Notes under the pieces: generated by a model
The model's input: the letters and a program-made list of their open reading frames with translations, nothing else
Told to the model about the DNA's origin: nothing
The model's database searches: none
Part shown: piece by piece, positions 1-8,089 of the stretch
Position numbering within the stretch: the first letter of the stretch is position 1
Layout of the letters: each line of letters opens with the position of its first letter
Position numbers and translations under genes: made by a program
Origin: Symsagittifera roscoffensis
Lineage: Eukaryota; Xenacoelomorpha; Acoela; Convolutidae
Direction of reading: 5' to 3'
DNA: 21,000 nt
Assembly (NCBI RefSeq): GCF_963678635.1
Contig: NW_026970852.1
Coordinates: forward strand, 1-21,000

Positions 1-80
1 CTACAAAAGGCGAACGTGGGAGACAAAAGGGAGAAGACAGTAGTTGAAAGATATTTTTATCAGCAAGCAAAAACGGATCA
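1..80. other. Flank of TIR element, no gene seen
   Basis: Short unassigned sequence left of the terminal inverted repeat. The bases CA at 79-80 recur as CA at 1021-1022, directly outside the two repeat ends, so a 2-bp target duplication is possible but not convincing. Confidence 0.5.
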
Positions 81-92
81 CCCGGGTTGACC
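81..92 (+). repeat. Left terminal inverted repeat
   Basis: CCCGGGTTGACC, a perfect 12-bp inverted match to 1009-1020. It is G+C-rich against an A+T-rich background. Similarity continues loosely inward through the shared ATCATACAATT motif. Confidence 0.8.
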
Positions 93-273
93 TCCATACA
101 CCGAAAATGGTTATCATACAATTCCATACATCAAGTGTATGGAAAAATGCTTGTCATACAATTTTCATACAATTTCTAAAAATGGTTGAAAACTGGTATA
201 AACTTATTTCTGTGGATGTTTGATTCTTATAAAACAGTCTGGTGATAAGAAACTGAGGTTCTCGTTTTTTGAA

Positions 274-331
274 AAAAAATGCTTATCATACAATTCCCAT
301 GTATGGGAATTGTATGACTGGCATTTTTTTG
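274..331. repeat. Long palindrome inside the TIR element
   Basis: The core 287-316 is a near-perfect palindrome: 14-bp arms (CATACAATTCCCAT on the left) around a 2-base centre at 301-302. With interruptions, pairing continues outward through ATGC (280-282 region) against GCAT (321-324) and then the flanking A and T runs. The arms are two facing copies of the subterminal motif, so the palindrome looks like a head-to-head junction of that motif and would extrude as a hairpin. Confidence 0.75.
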
Positions 332-792
332 ATGGCGACACAAAAAAATTTTCAAGTAATTTTGAAAATTTGGCCCAAAAATTTTTTTGTTTTTTTTTCA
401 ACCGCAAATCGAATTTCGTACGCAAACAAACATTTTTCGAAATTTTTTTTTGCATGCAAAATTTAATATTTTGTGTGCATAACGTAGTCCTGGATACGAT
501 AAAATTGGCTTTTATTTTCTTTTCACTAAATTTTTTTTTTTTCAAAAACGCTGAAAATTCCTATTTCTTTTGTATGGGGTGTTAATGTAAGCCTTGATCA
601 ATGTCTGATAACTTGAAAATTCAAAAATTTAAAATAATCATCATTAAAAAGTTTTGCCAAAAAATAAAAGTTCGTTACTTTTGTTATATCAATTGTGAAA
701 AACATCCAAATTCAGGTAGTTTGCTATGTACTGTAAATGCAAGACCGTCCAACCTTTGGTGTTTTGAGTAACCAAGGTCTTTGTCACTTGTG

Positions 793-814
793 TTCGGTTG
801 CAGACACAACCGAA
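793..814. repeat. Short hairpin in the TIR element
   Basis: TTCGGTTG (793-800), six bases, then CAACCGAA (807-814): a perfect 8-bp stem with a 6-base loop. No known function. Confidence 0.5.
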
Positions 815-1008
815 AATTTTGCAGAAACTAAATTTAAAAAGAAAAAATCAAAATTTTTGGTTTATGGAAAAACACCTATCATACAATTTTCATATATGGA
901 AAAATGTTTATCATAGAGATTTCATACAAGGTTCTGTACGTATGGCATTGTATGGAATTGTATGAAAAGAAGTTTTTCATAAATGGAAATTGTATGATTA
1001 GAAGTTTT

Positions 1009-1020
1009 GGTCAACCCGGG
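1009..1020 (-). repeat. Right terminal inverted repeat
   Basis: GGTCAACCCGGG, the exact reverse complement of 81-92. Confidence 0.8.
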
Positions 1021-1757
1021 CAGTTAGCAGGATCTCTTGCGCACCAGCCATTTAAAAGAGTAAAGCGAAACTCTAGTTGATAAATTGCGTTAAGAGTCAA
1101 ATTTAAAAAACGTTTCAAGTCGCATCCTCTTTTTTGAAGTTTTACGATGATTTTGAGAGGATGAGGTTTATGAGGATTTTGAGATATGACATTTAAGACC
1201 TGAAGTGAGTGGAGGCAATATGGAAATACGCTTTGTTAACTGGCATTGGACTTGTTTTATGATAATTGCGCGGGAGTTAGAAATGAAAGGGGACGTTAAA
1301 CGTTGACTGGATCTGCGATGAGTATGGGTTATTCTGGCATGTTTGACTTGCACAAAAGTTCAAAGCTGAGAAGATTGAGTAAAAAACTGAAAATAAATTT
1401 AGATTTTGACATTTTGGAAACAAGAATTATAAAGATATTGTTGTTATTTGAGAAATAAGAAAAAAAACTCTGGAGGTTTCGAGTTCAATTTTTTTTAATT
1501 TCAATTGGTGACATCACCAATCCTAGGAAACTTTAAAACTTCTGTTTTTGGTAGGAATCCAAAAAAAGTCTTATAATATAACCGTGAAACCAGCTCAATC
1601 AAGTGGCGAAATTGTGAGATTAACGAAGCTGATTGCTGTGAGCCTAGAAATCGAAGGCTTCAATACTGATACTTTTTGGAAGATGTTGTAATCAATTATT
1701 TTAGAGCATGAAAAATTCATAAATGTGATAAGCATTGAAACCTCTAGTAACTTAGAT
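1021..1757. other. Unassigned spacer, no gene supported
   Basis: About 740 bp between the TIR element and the gypsy LTR. Open frames are short (the longest are about 60 codons) and show no domain. On the plus strand a stretch near 1270-1460 reads fairly open but has internal stops and no family resemblance. An 8-bp stem with a 2-base loop lies at 1504-1521. Confidence 0.5.
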
Positions 1758-1918
1758 TGTAAAACTACTGAGAAATTCAATTGTTTTGTTCTTTGGTCTT
1801 TCCTTTTCCAGCTCAGATCTACTCGCTTAGTTCCTTACGTATGTATGGCCGACTGATTAAACAGTCTTTTTTTTCAGATCGGCACTTGGGCCCTTGACAA
1901 TCAATAGATAACAATAGA

Positions 1919-1930
1919 ATTATATAAATA
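1919..1930 (-). promoter_or_regulatory. TATA-like box in the gypsy LTR
   Basis: The minus strand reads TATTTATATAAT here, placed in the 5' half of the putative LTR where a retrotransposon promoter would sit. The assignment rests on sequence and position only. Confidence 0.35.
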
Positions 1931-2015
1931 GCATCAAGCATTAAGGTTTCTGCAACTGCAGTATCAATACAATCAATGAATATTCATAACATCAGGGTTA
2001 CTGCAACCGCAGTAC
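1931..2015 (-). repeat. Two-copy ~49-bp repeat in the LTR
   Basis: The blocks 1931-1963 and about 1981-2015 share the pattern CAT(A/C)A...TTA(A/C)..GGTT.CTGCAAC(T/C)GCAGTA. The unit is about 49 bp and contains a small CTGCA..GCAG palindrome. It may be a duplicated enhancer-like element in the U3 region. Confidence 0.55.
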
Positions 2016-2059
2016 TACATTGTCCTGAGGGCAAAGAAAGAATTATAATTTTTGTATAT

Positions 2060-3640
2060 AAAATAGGATTTTTGACACTCAGCTTTGTGGCTTTTTTGCT
2101 CCGAATTTAGTTTTGTTTTATTGTTCTTTTTTACTCTATGACCAATGGTACCTTCCACGCCGCATCCCAAATCCTAGTGCTGCGACTCCAATTTTTCGAT
2201 GAAACAAGTGTCCTTCTAATAGCCCCAATCTCGTTTCCGTCTGCTCGTCCGTTTAAATTCGGAAGTTTTCCAGCTTATGGCGATACGCCTCCGACGCGTT
2301 TTAGCTTAGATCAGCAATCTCCGCATCTGAGCTGATTTCTTTTACGCATAGTTTTATCGGTTTTCCGAGTTTTTTTGGTCCCTGGTTTTTGTTCGCTCGG
2401 CGGCTTCGTTAAACCTTAGAGCCTCTCAGGTCTTCTACACTAGACTCGTCGGAAAACCCGGCTGGGGTGTCCAATCTTGTCACCTTGGAATCCTCGGATG
2501 CGTCTTTTGACCGCAGGATTTGTTCTGCTGCTTTTTGGATTTCTCGGGTCAGGACCTGATTCGCTAGTTTCTCCCACCCTTCTTGAGCTATATCTTTATT
2601 TTGGAAAGCGTTGGTGATGGTGTTTGGGGAAGTATCCTGATGTATTTTCTTCAGTTTTGAAGACTACTTAACTTTCTCGGCGTGGAGCTGCTCAGTTCAT
2701 CTTTTATCGATTCGGTCGCGTGCATTTTAGAAAAATTTTCTGTGTTCGCTGCTTCCGTAGCTTAGTTGTTCCGTTTACTGAGTAACATATTTTTTTTCTT
2801 TCATGACCACGTCTTCCTGAGACCTTGGTTCTACTGATGATTTTCACCCATTATTTGGCTTCGCTCTTTTGACTGCCAGCTTAAGTCCTCTCCTACTTCC
2901 GTCTCGATTGACGTTACTATTGGCTGGCTACTTTGTTTTTCCCTTGAGTATTCCCTGGTACATGCATTGCGGCTGTTGCAGCGTTTCTCCTTCAGAATTT
3001 CTCTCCAGCGGGGGTTCAGTTTCTTGGCGTTGATGTTTTCGTTTGGGCTTTTCAAGGTGACTGTTTTTCTTGTCGTTTTGTCCTTCATTTGATCCCGACG
3101 TTGTCAGTCCGGTAACTGGGATTTTGACTTTCGCTATATCACTCTTACGATATATGGATCCCGCTGCTGTATTAACAGTTGTTGGTGTTTCCGATACCAC
3201 TAAATCCTTCAGCGGAATTGTCAGCGCTCTCTGCTTTTTCTAGACTCGTCTTTTCGCAGTAGGTTTAGCGAGAGGTATGATTTTGGCATGGTGGTTTGTC
3301 TTCAACAAACCGCTTTCGCAGGAGTACAGCAACTCCTTTCACAGCTCTGAGTTTATGATACTCGTTTTATGTAATATTCTTCTTAAATCGTTAGTGGTTG
3401 AATCTCTCTTTTCAGCTTTCCATCTTGCGTTCAACATTCCATTTTGCAGTAAGATTTTCAGCGTACGAGCGGACGATATTTGTCCCGAGCGGACGATATT
3501 TGCTGGTTGAACAGCGGGCTCATATCGTGGCTATTCTGCCCATTCATTGCGATTTTCAAAATGTCACGCGATTGGTTTTTCAGCTGACTTGTGGTGAGCG
3601 CCGACCTCTCCAGATGTTGGTTATCTAAACGTTTAGAAAT
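2060..3640 (-). pseudogene. Gypsy pol C-terminal region after integrase (decayed)
   Basis: Downstream of integrase on the minus strand, several short frames keep a charged, Ser/Arg/Lys-rich composition. Near 3625-3480 they read LERSALTTSQLKNQS then a PLFNQQ-like segment. Further on are open stretches at 3200-2928 and 3088-2831 rich in Lys, Arg, Asn and Glu. The last recognisable peptide is near 2370-2300 (KLGKPIKL, SSDAEIADLS). Stops and frameshifts break the reading every few dozen codons. Position and orientation argue that this is the C-terminal extension of the gypsy polyprotein rather than an envelope gene, because no signal peptide or membrane segment is visible. No separate function is claimed. 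Confidence 0.5.
3466..3502. repeat. 20-bp tandem duplication
   Basis: CGAGCGGACGATATTTG occurs at 3466-3482 and again, identical, at 3486-3502. It is a small local duplication inside the gypsy C-terminal region. Confidence 0.8.
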
Positions 3641-3719
3641 TGATCAGAAAAAAACGGTCAGAAACGTTCAGAAAATGAGTAGTTTTTGATCTCTCAAAAA
3701 TCTTAAATTCATTTTTTTG

Positions 3720-4490
3720 GAATTCAAACGAAGTGTGCCTCCAATGGTGACTGTTGAAATAATTGTTGTTTTTTCCATCTAAGGTCACGTATGATCGTGC
3801 TAAGGCATAGTTTTTTTGACGTTACGTTTTTCTTCAATAGCATACCACCGAGTCTATGTTTAATCGTTTGTATCGTCCTTTCTACTACCGCGCAGCCACG
3901 GTCATAATTTTTGTTCAATATTGTTGATGAGACAAAACTTTTTCATCGCTTTTTCTGTAAATCCCAAAAATTGGTCTGTTTTTGTTAATTCCGGAATTCA
4001 TGTATGTGAATATACGGAAGTAAAAGTTTTTATGAAGATTTTTTTCCCGTGGACATTGTAACCTTTACCGACGTGATTTTAGAGTTTCTATCAAGTGCTA
4101 TTATGAAGTATATTTTTTTCCTTTTGAGATCTTCTAGGGCTCCTGTGTTTTTCGTGACCCGCACAAGGTTTAGCGTAACATTTCGTGATGACATAATCAA
4201 GATTCTTAACAAATTGTTGACTTTCTCTGCATTCTTAGGCTAAATTAATGATTTCTCTGTGCATGTGAGGCCACCACATTTAATTTGAGACGTCAAGCAT
4301 AGCTTTTTGGCCGGGGTGACCTCGATGGATGCGTTTTATTAATGTGGAGCTTAGTTTTCCAGGGACAGCTACGCGGTTGTCGACCAGTATGCAGTCATCA
4401 ATGACTGACATTCGCTTCCATAAGGGATTCGTATATGGGTCTTTCAACTCGAACCCCTGCCGATCGTTTCTTTCAACCCCTGTCAATCGT
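3720..4490 (-). pseudogene. Ty3/gypsy integrase, decayed
   Basis: Integrase inserts retrotransposon cDNA into the host genome. Reading 4486-4280 gives the N-terminal part with WKRMSVIDDCILVDNRVAVP and HRGHPGQKAML, the His-bearing H2C2 zinc region. The next peptide after a stop is WWPHMHREI near 4270. The following zinc cysteine pair is damaged (CRES where CREC is usual). The catalytic core continues with IALDRNSKITSVKVT near 4110, then TDQFLGF near 3960 carrying the second acidic residue, then VVERTIQTIKHRLGG near 3880 carrying the catalytic Glu, and ends LRWKKQQLFQQSPLEAHF near 3730. The first catalytic Asp region is not recognisable. At least six stops or frameshifts interrupt it, so it is inactive. 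Confidence 0.88.
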
Positions 4491-4499
4491 ATCGTCTTA

Positions 4500-5330
4500 G
4501 CGGTTCTGAGATCAATTGACCAGTTGACTCTTATCGAATAGCTTCGAGAGACTGAACCGCTGTTCTCCGGGCTGTTCTGACGTCTTAACTTCCTCCTATC
4601 TGGATCTATTGCTCATTCTTTTGCTGATTTGCACCACACTGACCTCTGGGCTTCAATTTTCTGGCTCCATTGACTCTCAAGCTATATTGAAGATTTGATT
4701 TGAATTTCTGTAGGCGCCTCCAGCTCTAGCAAACTACCCGGGTTAATTTCCGCGTCTCTGCTGATAACGTCCCAGAAAGACAGCAGGTTTGATTAGCCTC
4801 CTAATTCTTCTCTCCAGGCTACTGCTTGTACAATCTCTCCATCTGAACTTTCTGACTCTGATCTGTTCTTTGTTTTTATTTTTATTTTTTGATTTTTTTC
4901 GGTCACCTTTTCCTCCATGACGCTCCTTCTTTCGCCATCTTGTTGTTTTTGTTTTTCCGCGATTCTGACTGTCCGCTTTCTTGATTTGTCTTTTTCCATT
5001 ACTTTTGTTTCTTTTGCAAAATTCTCATCAAATTAACCGACTGAATTGAATGAGAGAAAGTACATTAACTGTTTTGCAACAACTTTGAAAGTCTTTAAAT
5101 TGGGTCGATTTTGTTCCAGTCGAGCTTTGTTCGTTTTGGAATTTCCTAATATGTTGATGTCCTAATATTTGCATCTGTTTCATTTGATGCTCGTAAATTT
5201 CTTTAAAAAAACTTTGTCGTTCCGATTGAGCCCTTCGGTATCACTCAGTCGACTGTTTGAACAGTCGTGCTTGATGAAAACGTTCAATTGAGGTTACTAC
5301 GTTTGTATTGAGGTTAATATACTCTTCATC
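4500..5330 (-). pseudogene. Charged linker between RNase H and integrase
   Basis: Gypsy elements of this group carry a long, poorly conserved, charged stretch between RNase H and integrase. Here the minus strand begins with EPNGEPWPESKLDEEYI near 5370-5320, then a Glu/Gln-rich stretch. An uninterrupted 68-codon frame at 4999-4793 follows: it opens MEKDKSRKRTVRIAEKQKQQ and is rich in Lys, Arg, Glu and Ser. No enzyme motif is present. The segment joins integrase near 4490. It is probably a spacer or nucleic-acid-binding linker, inferred from composition and position. Confidence 0.6.
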
Positions 5331-5680
5331 TAATTTGGATTCCGGCCACGGTTCACCGTTAGGTTCTTGTGATAGTAATCGACGATTCCCACCTCCCAAC
5401 CTGGAAAATGTTTTTTTTTGAATTGATATAGTAGTTAACTATCTACCCAACGAGTTGGGCATGACTGGTAGGTTTATTCGAGCGAATATCCTCTAGCGCT
5501 TAAGTGAAGGCTTTGTAATCAGTTACTATCACAAAATATTTGCCCAACAGGTGTTGCTTAAATCGATCCGCCGACCAAAGAAATGGAGCAGTTCCAGCTA
5601 TCGCTGAATATTCCTTCCCCTATTTGAATTTTCTCACCGATGTTTTTCTGTTTCTCACTTTGTTCTTTTCATTTTCTTCC
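5330..5680 (-). pseudogene. Ty3/gypsy RNase H domain, decayed
   Basis: RNase H removes the RNA strand of the RNA-DNA hybrid during reverse transcription. The minus strand reads AIAGTAPFLWSADRFKQHLL at about 5610-5545, then VIVTDYKAFT and, after one stop, ALEDIRSNK near 5530-5480. These match the family pattern of a TDH-K-L-T block followed by ALEDNRS; His is replaced by Tyr here. A later segment HFPGWEVGIVDY near 5410-5375 matches the end of the domain, in a shifted frame. Decayed and non-functional. Confidence 0.8.
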
Positions 5681-5764
5681 CGGAACAATGGGCGAAGTCT
5701 GTCTGTTCAGCTAGCTGCATTTGGAATGCACTAAGTCAAATGGTTTATGCTACCCATGAAGGAT

Positions 5765-6240
5765 CTGTCGTTTTCACTTTGAGAAGATCAGTATATCATT
5801 CAAAAAACAGAACGTGTTTTTTGCGTTGTTTATATTGCGATCCATGGCTCTTTGAAACACTGCTGGCATGTCAGCTAGGCCATAGAAGTCTGTAAGGAAT
5901 CCATAAATAACCTCCAACGATGTTAAAGTTTAATTTTTTGCTGTTTCTGCAGCCAATTTTAACTGGATGTACGCACACTTTAGGTCGAATATCGCAAATA
6001 TAATGTTCCAGCTGCCTTTTCAGTTACAAGTTGACTTAATCCATCCAAAAGTTCGTCTATAATGGGCATTTGATACTTGTTTTCAAATAGCTGTCTGTTT
6101 ATCGATTTAGCATCTAATGCCAGCTCTATAGTAGCATCTTTATTTACTGTAATGACACTTGGAGCGATAAAACAGTCGCTTGTGCATTTATCTAACCGTT
6201 TAATATGACCTTCTGCCAAAAAAATTCTAGCTGTTTTTGA
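5765..6240 (-). pseudogene. Ty3/gypsy reverse transcriptase, decayed
   Basis: The open stretch 6219-5980 begins at EGHIKRLDKCTSDCFIAPSV, followed by ALDAKSINRQLFENKYQMP, the typical animal gypsy reverse transcriptase fingers and lead-in to motif A. The reading shifts frame near 5985 to DLKCAYIQLKL (motif A Asp retained). It then gives YGFLTDFYGLADMPAVFQRA near 5890-5850 (motif B region) and FCFLNDILIFSK near 5820-5785. The last is the YxDD catalytic box with the first Asp replaced by Asn, which would abolish activity. At least one frameshift and two stops are present. Confidence 0.92.
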
Positions 6241-6399
6241 TTTTATCTTAGATATTTATAGGTATTCTTCTGAATTGTTCCTGAATGGGGCATAATGGGT
6301 ACTTCAGTTTTGTGTTAGTTCCGTGGTTTTCTGATCGGCCGTTTGAACAAATTTTTGTAACTTAGATAAAACTTTTGTTTTTGCCCTTCCGATTGCTTT

Positions 6400-6610
6400 C
6401 ACTGTAGCACATCAAACCTCGATTTTTTTTGGAGGCTGGTTTCTGTGTAGTGCTCATCCCCAATTTGTTCTGTAGGTCCACACCTAAGACACATCTTGTA
6501 CCTCGGTCCGTGGTTAGGCATGCTGCGTCTCGCACTTCCCACCCCGCTGAACGTATATCTGCTTTCAGAGCCCCAAGTATCGTAATTGGATGTTTGTTAT
6601 AGTTCACATT
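6400..6610 (-). pseudogene. Gypsy aspartic protease, C-terminal half
   Basis: The frame 6607-6362 (81 codons, no internal stop) reads NYNKHPITILGALKADIRSA, then WEVRDAACLTTDRGTRCVLG and VDLQNKLG. This resembles the second half of a gypsy retropepsin, with an ILG-like segment followed by DLQNKLG before the reverse transcriptase. The DTG/DSG active-site half and the gag zinc knuckle expected upstream are missing; a deletion near 6610-6740 would explain both. The frame ends before reverse transcriptase is reached. Confidence 0.7.
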
Positions 6611-6749
6611 TTTTTAAATGGTCTTCTCTGAAAGCTCTTCCAGACTTGTTTGATGTTCTCTTCTCTGTCTTTGTCTTTGGATTTTTTCTACCCTCTGGTT
6701 GACTTCTTCTATATGCTTCTATTTGGTCGTTTGTTCTTCTGACCCCTAT

Positions 6750-7460
6750 TTTCCACGGCGATTAAGGGCTCTTGTTTGATTTTCATCCCAAGTGCTGTCT
6801 TGCAGACGCAAAATTCGATTTCGAAATGCCTGGTTCTTTTAGTTGCTGTGTTTGATTTTTAAAGCTGCTTTGAGTACTTCCTCTGGAGATAATGCTTCGA
6901 AATTTACGGTATCTTGAAATACCGCGTTCCGCATTTTTTAAATGAATAGATCTCGTACCAATTCGCCTTCTAGTGTGCCAAATGCTGACTCTGCTGACTG
7001 TGCAGTTAGTGCGGCGTGAAATCCTTTCAGAGTTTCTCCCGGATCTTGCGATCGATTAAATAGTTTGTACCTTTCATATGCAAAAATTGTTTGCTTTTTC
7101 GACTGAGACTTTAGCTAGCGCTATCATTTGTTTTGTATTATAGTTTTACAATTTTCATAAGTGAGTTCATTTGGACAAATCGCTTTTTCCCTTCTGTCCC
7201 TAACGCGAGGAATAGCCCAGACATGAGACGTTTTCGTACTTCATCATAGTATATGTTATGACCCATTTTTGACCCTCTTTCTCTTCTTTCTTCATTTTCA
7301 CAAGAATAAACTTGTGTCTTGCCAATCTATCTCTTGCTTTTCGAGCTGCCACTACAGCTGCCACTGCAGCTGCCACTGCGACCTTTAAATTGATAGATGT
7401 AGAAAATTTATTCAGGTTTTCTTACAAGTTCCAGACGTTTGAAAACTTATTGGACATCAT
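6750..7460 (-). pseudogene. Ty3/gypsy gag, decayed
   Basis: Gag forms the particle that packages element RNA. From an ATG at 7460 the minus strand reads MMSNKFSNVW, passes a stop, then an Ala/Val-rich and Arg/Lys-rich stretch (7390-7280). After frame changes it gives GLFLALGTEGKKRFVQMN (about 7225-7170), AYERYKLFNRSQDPGETLKG then FHAALTAQSAES (7085-6985), GTLEGELVRDLFI (6975-6945), and MRNAVFQDTVNFEALSPEEV (6935-6880). The tail has MKIKQEPLIAVENRGQ near 6790. These are recognisable capsid and C-terminal gag motifs of animal gypsy elements. No CCHC zinc knuckle is found. Several stops and frameshifts are present. Confidence 0.85.
7344..7379. repeat. Three tandem 12-bp units in gag
   Basis: AGCTGCCACTAC (7344-7355) is followed by AGCTGCCACTGC at 7356-7367 and 7368-7379. 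On the minus strand it encodes the Ala/Val run of the gag N-terminus. Confidence 0.85.
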
Positions 7461-7640
7461 GAGAACTGGCGTAATTAGACACAAAAAAAGTCCTTTAGGC
7501 CGCAAATAAGTAAGCTAGACTATTCAATTTAGACCTTGAAATTAAAGTTAGGTAATCTTTTTTCACCGTAGGTTTGACTTTAATTTGTATTTTGTTTATT
7601 TAATTTTTTTTGTTTTGGAATCAGTACCGTACATGTTTCT
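7461..7640. other. Junction between gypsy remnant and PLE
   Basis: A+T-rich sequence with no gene. A gypsy leader and 5' LTR would be expected here, but nothing matching the 1758-2019 LTR is seen. Confidence 0.5.
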
Positions 7641-8060
7641 TTTAAAATTTTGACTCAAAAACGGCCAAGAAAATTAATTAAAAATTTTTTGGGGGGATTA
7701 AATGTATACTTTTTTCAGATTGAAGAGTTTTAGGGGTCAACTGTGATTGAATATGATGTGTTAGAAACAAAATTTATGTACAAGATTGTAATAAAATATT
7801 CGTACATTGATATTTCATCGTTCTTTAGATAGGTGTATTGTATAAAACCAAATAACGCACAAAAGCTTTAGAAAATTAATTTTTGTATGATTTTTTTTTC
7901 AAACTTGTTTGTGAATATGCGACCGAATGCATCAAAAAGCGGAAAACTTAAAAATCTAACTGTTTTGCAGTAAATTGCCAGCCGAAAATGTTTTGTTATC
8001 AGATGAGAAGTAATTTTCTAGTAATTTTCTTTGATACAAAGAAATTGGTCTAATTAATTT
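7640..8060 (+). repeat. PLE upstream repeat (pseudo-LTR-like)
   Basis: Shared with 11160-11450 in the same orientation. Both begin TTTTGACTCAAAAAC, continue with ATTAAATG and ACTTTTT, then AACTGTG(A/G)TTGA, and later show TTGCCA...ATGTTTT(G/A)TT(A/G)TC. Similarity is patchy, with insertions and deletions, so the copies are old. Confidence 0.6.
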
Positions 8061-8089
8061 GAACTACAGAAAAATTTCATTTTGTATTA

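Larger units (their letters stand above)
81..1020. mobile_element. Non-autonomous DNA transposon (MITE-like) with 12-bp TIRs
   Basis: The segment begins with CCCGGGTTGACC (81-92) and ends with the exact reverse complement GGTCAACCCGGG (1009-1020), giving an element of 940 bp. Inside each end, copies of a motif close to ATCATACAATTCCATAC point inward, on the plus strand at about 113, 154, 286 and 875, and on the minus strand at about 301-317, 950-964 and 983-998. The two long open frames over 204-585 run through T-rich and A-rich tracts, lie opposite each other and look like composition artefacts. No transposase fragment is seen, so mobility would depend on an enzyme encoded elsewhere. The superfamily is not assigned: the TIR sequence is not one I can place, and the only possible target duplication is the dinucleotide CA. 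An unrelated chance inverted repeat is unlikely given the matching subterminal motifs. Confidence 0.7.
1758..2019 (-). repeat. Putative gypsy 3' LTR
   Basis: On the minus strand the segment starts TGTAGTACTGCGG at 2019 and ends AGTAGTTTTACA at 1758, giving the TG...CA ends expected of an LTR and a short TGTA/TACA inverted repeat. It lies just beyond the last gag-pol-like reading and contains a TATA-like box. No second LTR is available for comparison and no clear polypurine tract abuts it, so the borders are provisional. Confidence 0.5.
1758..7460 (-). mobile_element. Degenerate Ty3/gypsy LTR retrotransposon
   Basis: Read on the minus strand, fragments appear in the canonical Ty3/gypsy order: gag (7460-6840), aspartic protease (6607-6400), reverse transcriptase (6240-5765), RNase H (5680-5330), charged linker (5330-4500), integrase (4490-3720), C-terminal region (3640-2060) and a putative 3' LTR (2019-1758). 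Every domain is broken by stops and frameshifts, so no full polyprotein can be made. No matching 5' LTR is seen right of gag; the sequence runs into unassigned DNA and then a Penelope-like element on the other strand. The most likely history is loss of the 5' end followed by neutral decay. The family resembles the animal gypsy group whose integrase carries a WWPH-type H2C2 region and whose pol has a long charged linker before integrase. Confidence 0.9.

Noticed and set aside
204-585. Overlapping 113- and 121-codon open frames on both strands
   Set aside because: They run through A and T tracts inside the TIR element, are Phe/Lys-rich on opposite strands of the same bases and show no domain; composition artefact.
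1504-1521. 8-bp stem, 2-base loop (ATTGGTGA/TCACCAAT)
   Set aside because: Short palindromes of this size are expected by chance in 21 kb, and it has no context.
2138-2335. 65-codon plus-strand frame
   Set aside because: Lies opposite readable gypsy C-terminal sequence; a shadow.
3277-3628. Two overlapping plus-strand frames of 76-77 codons
   Set aside because: Antisense to the gypsy region after integrase; no motif.
4445-4460. GGTTCGAG on the minus strand, like a tRNA B box
   Set aside because: It is part of the integrase N-terminal reading (RQGFEL); no A box or cloverleaf could be built.
4738-4747. CCCGGGTTAA resembling the TIR start of the 81-1020 element
   Set aside because: Only about eight bases match, no partner end is found, and it falls within gypsy linker sequence.
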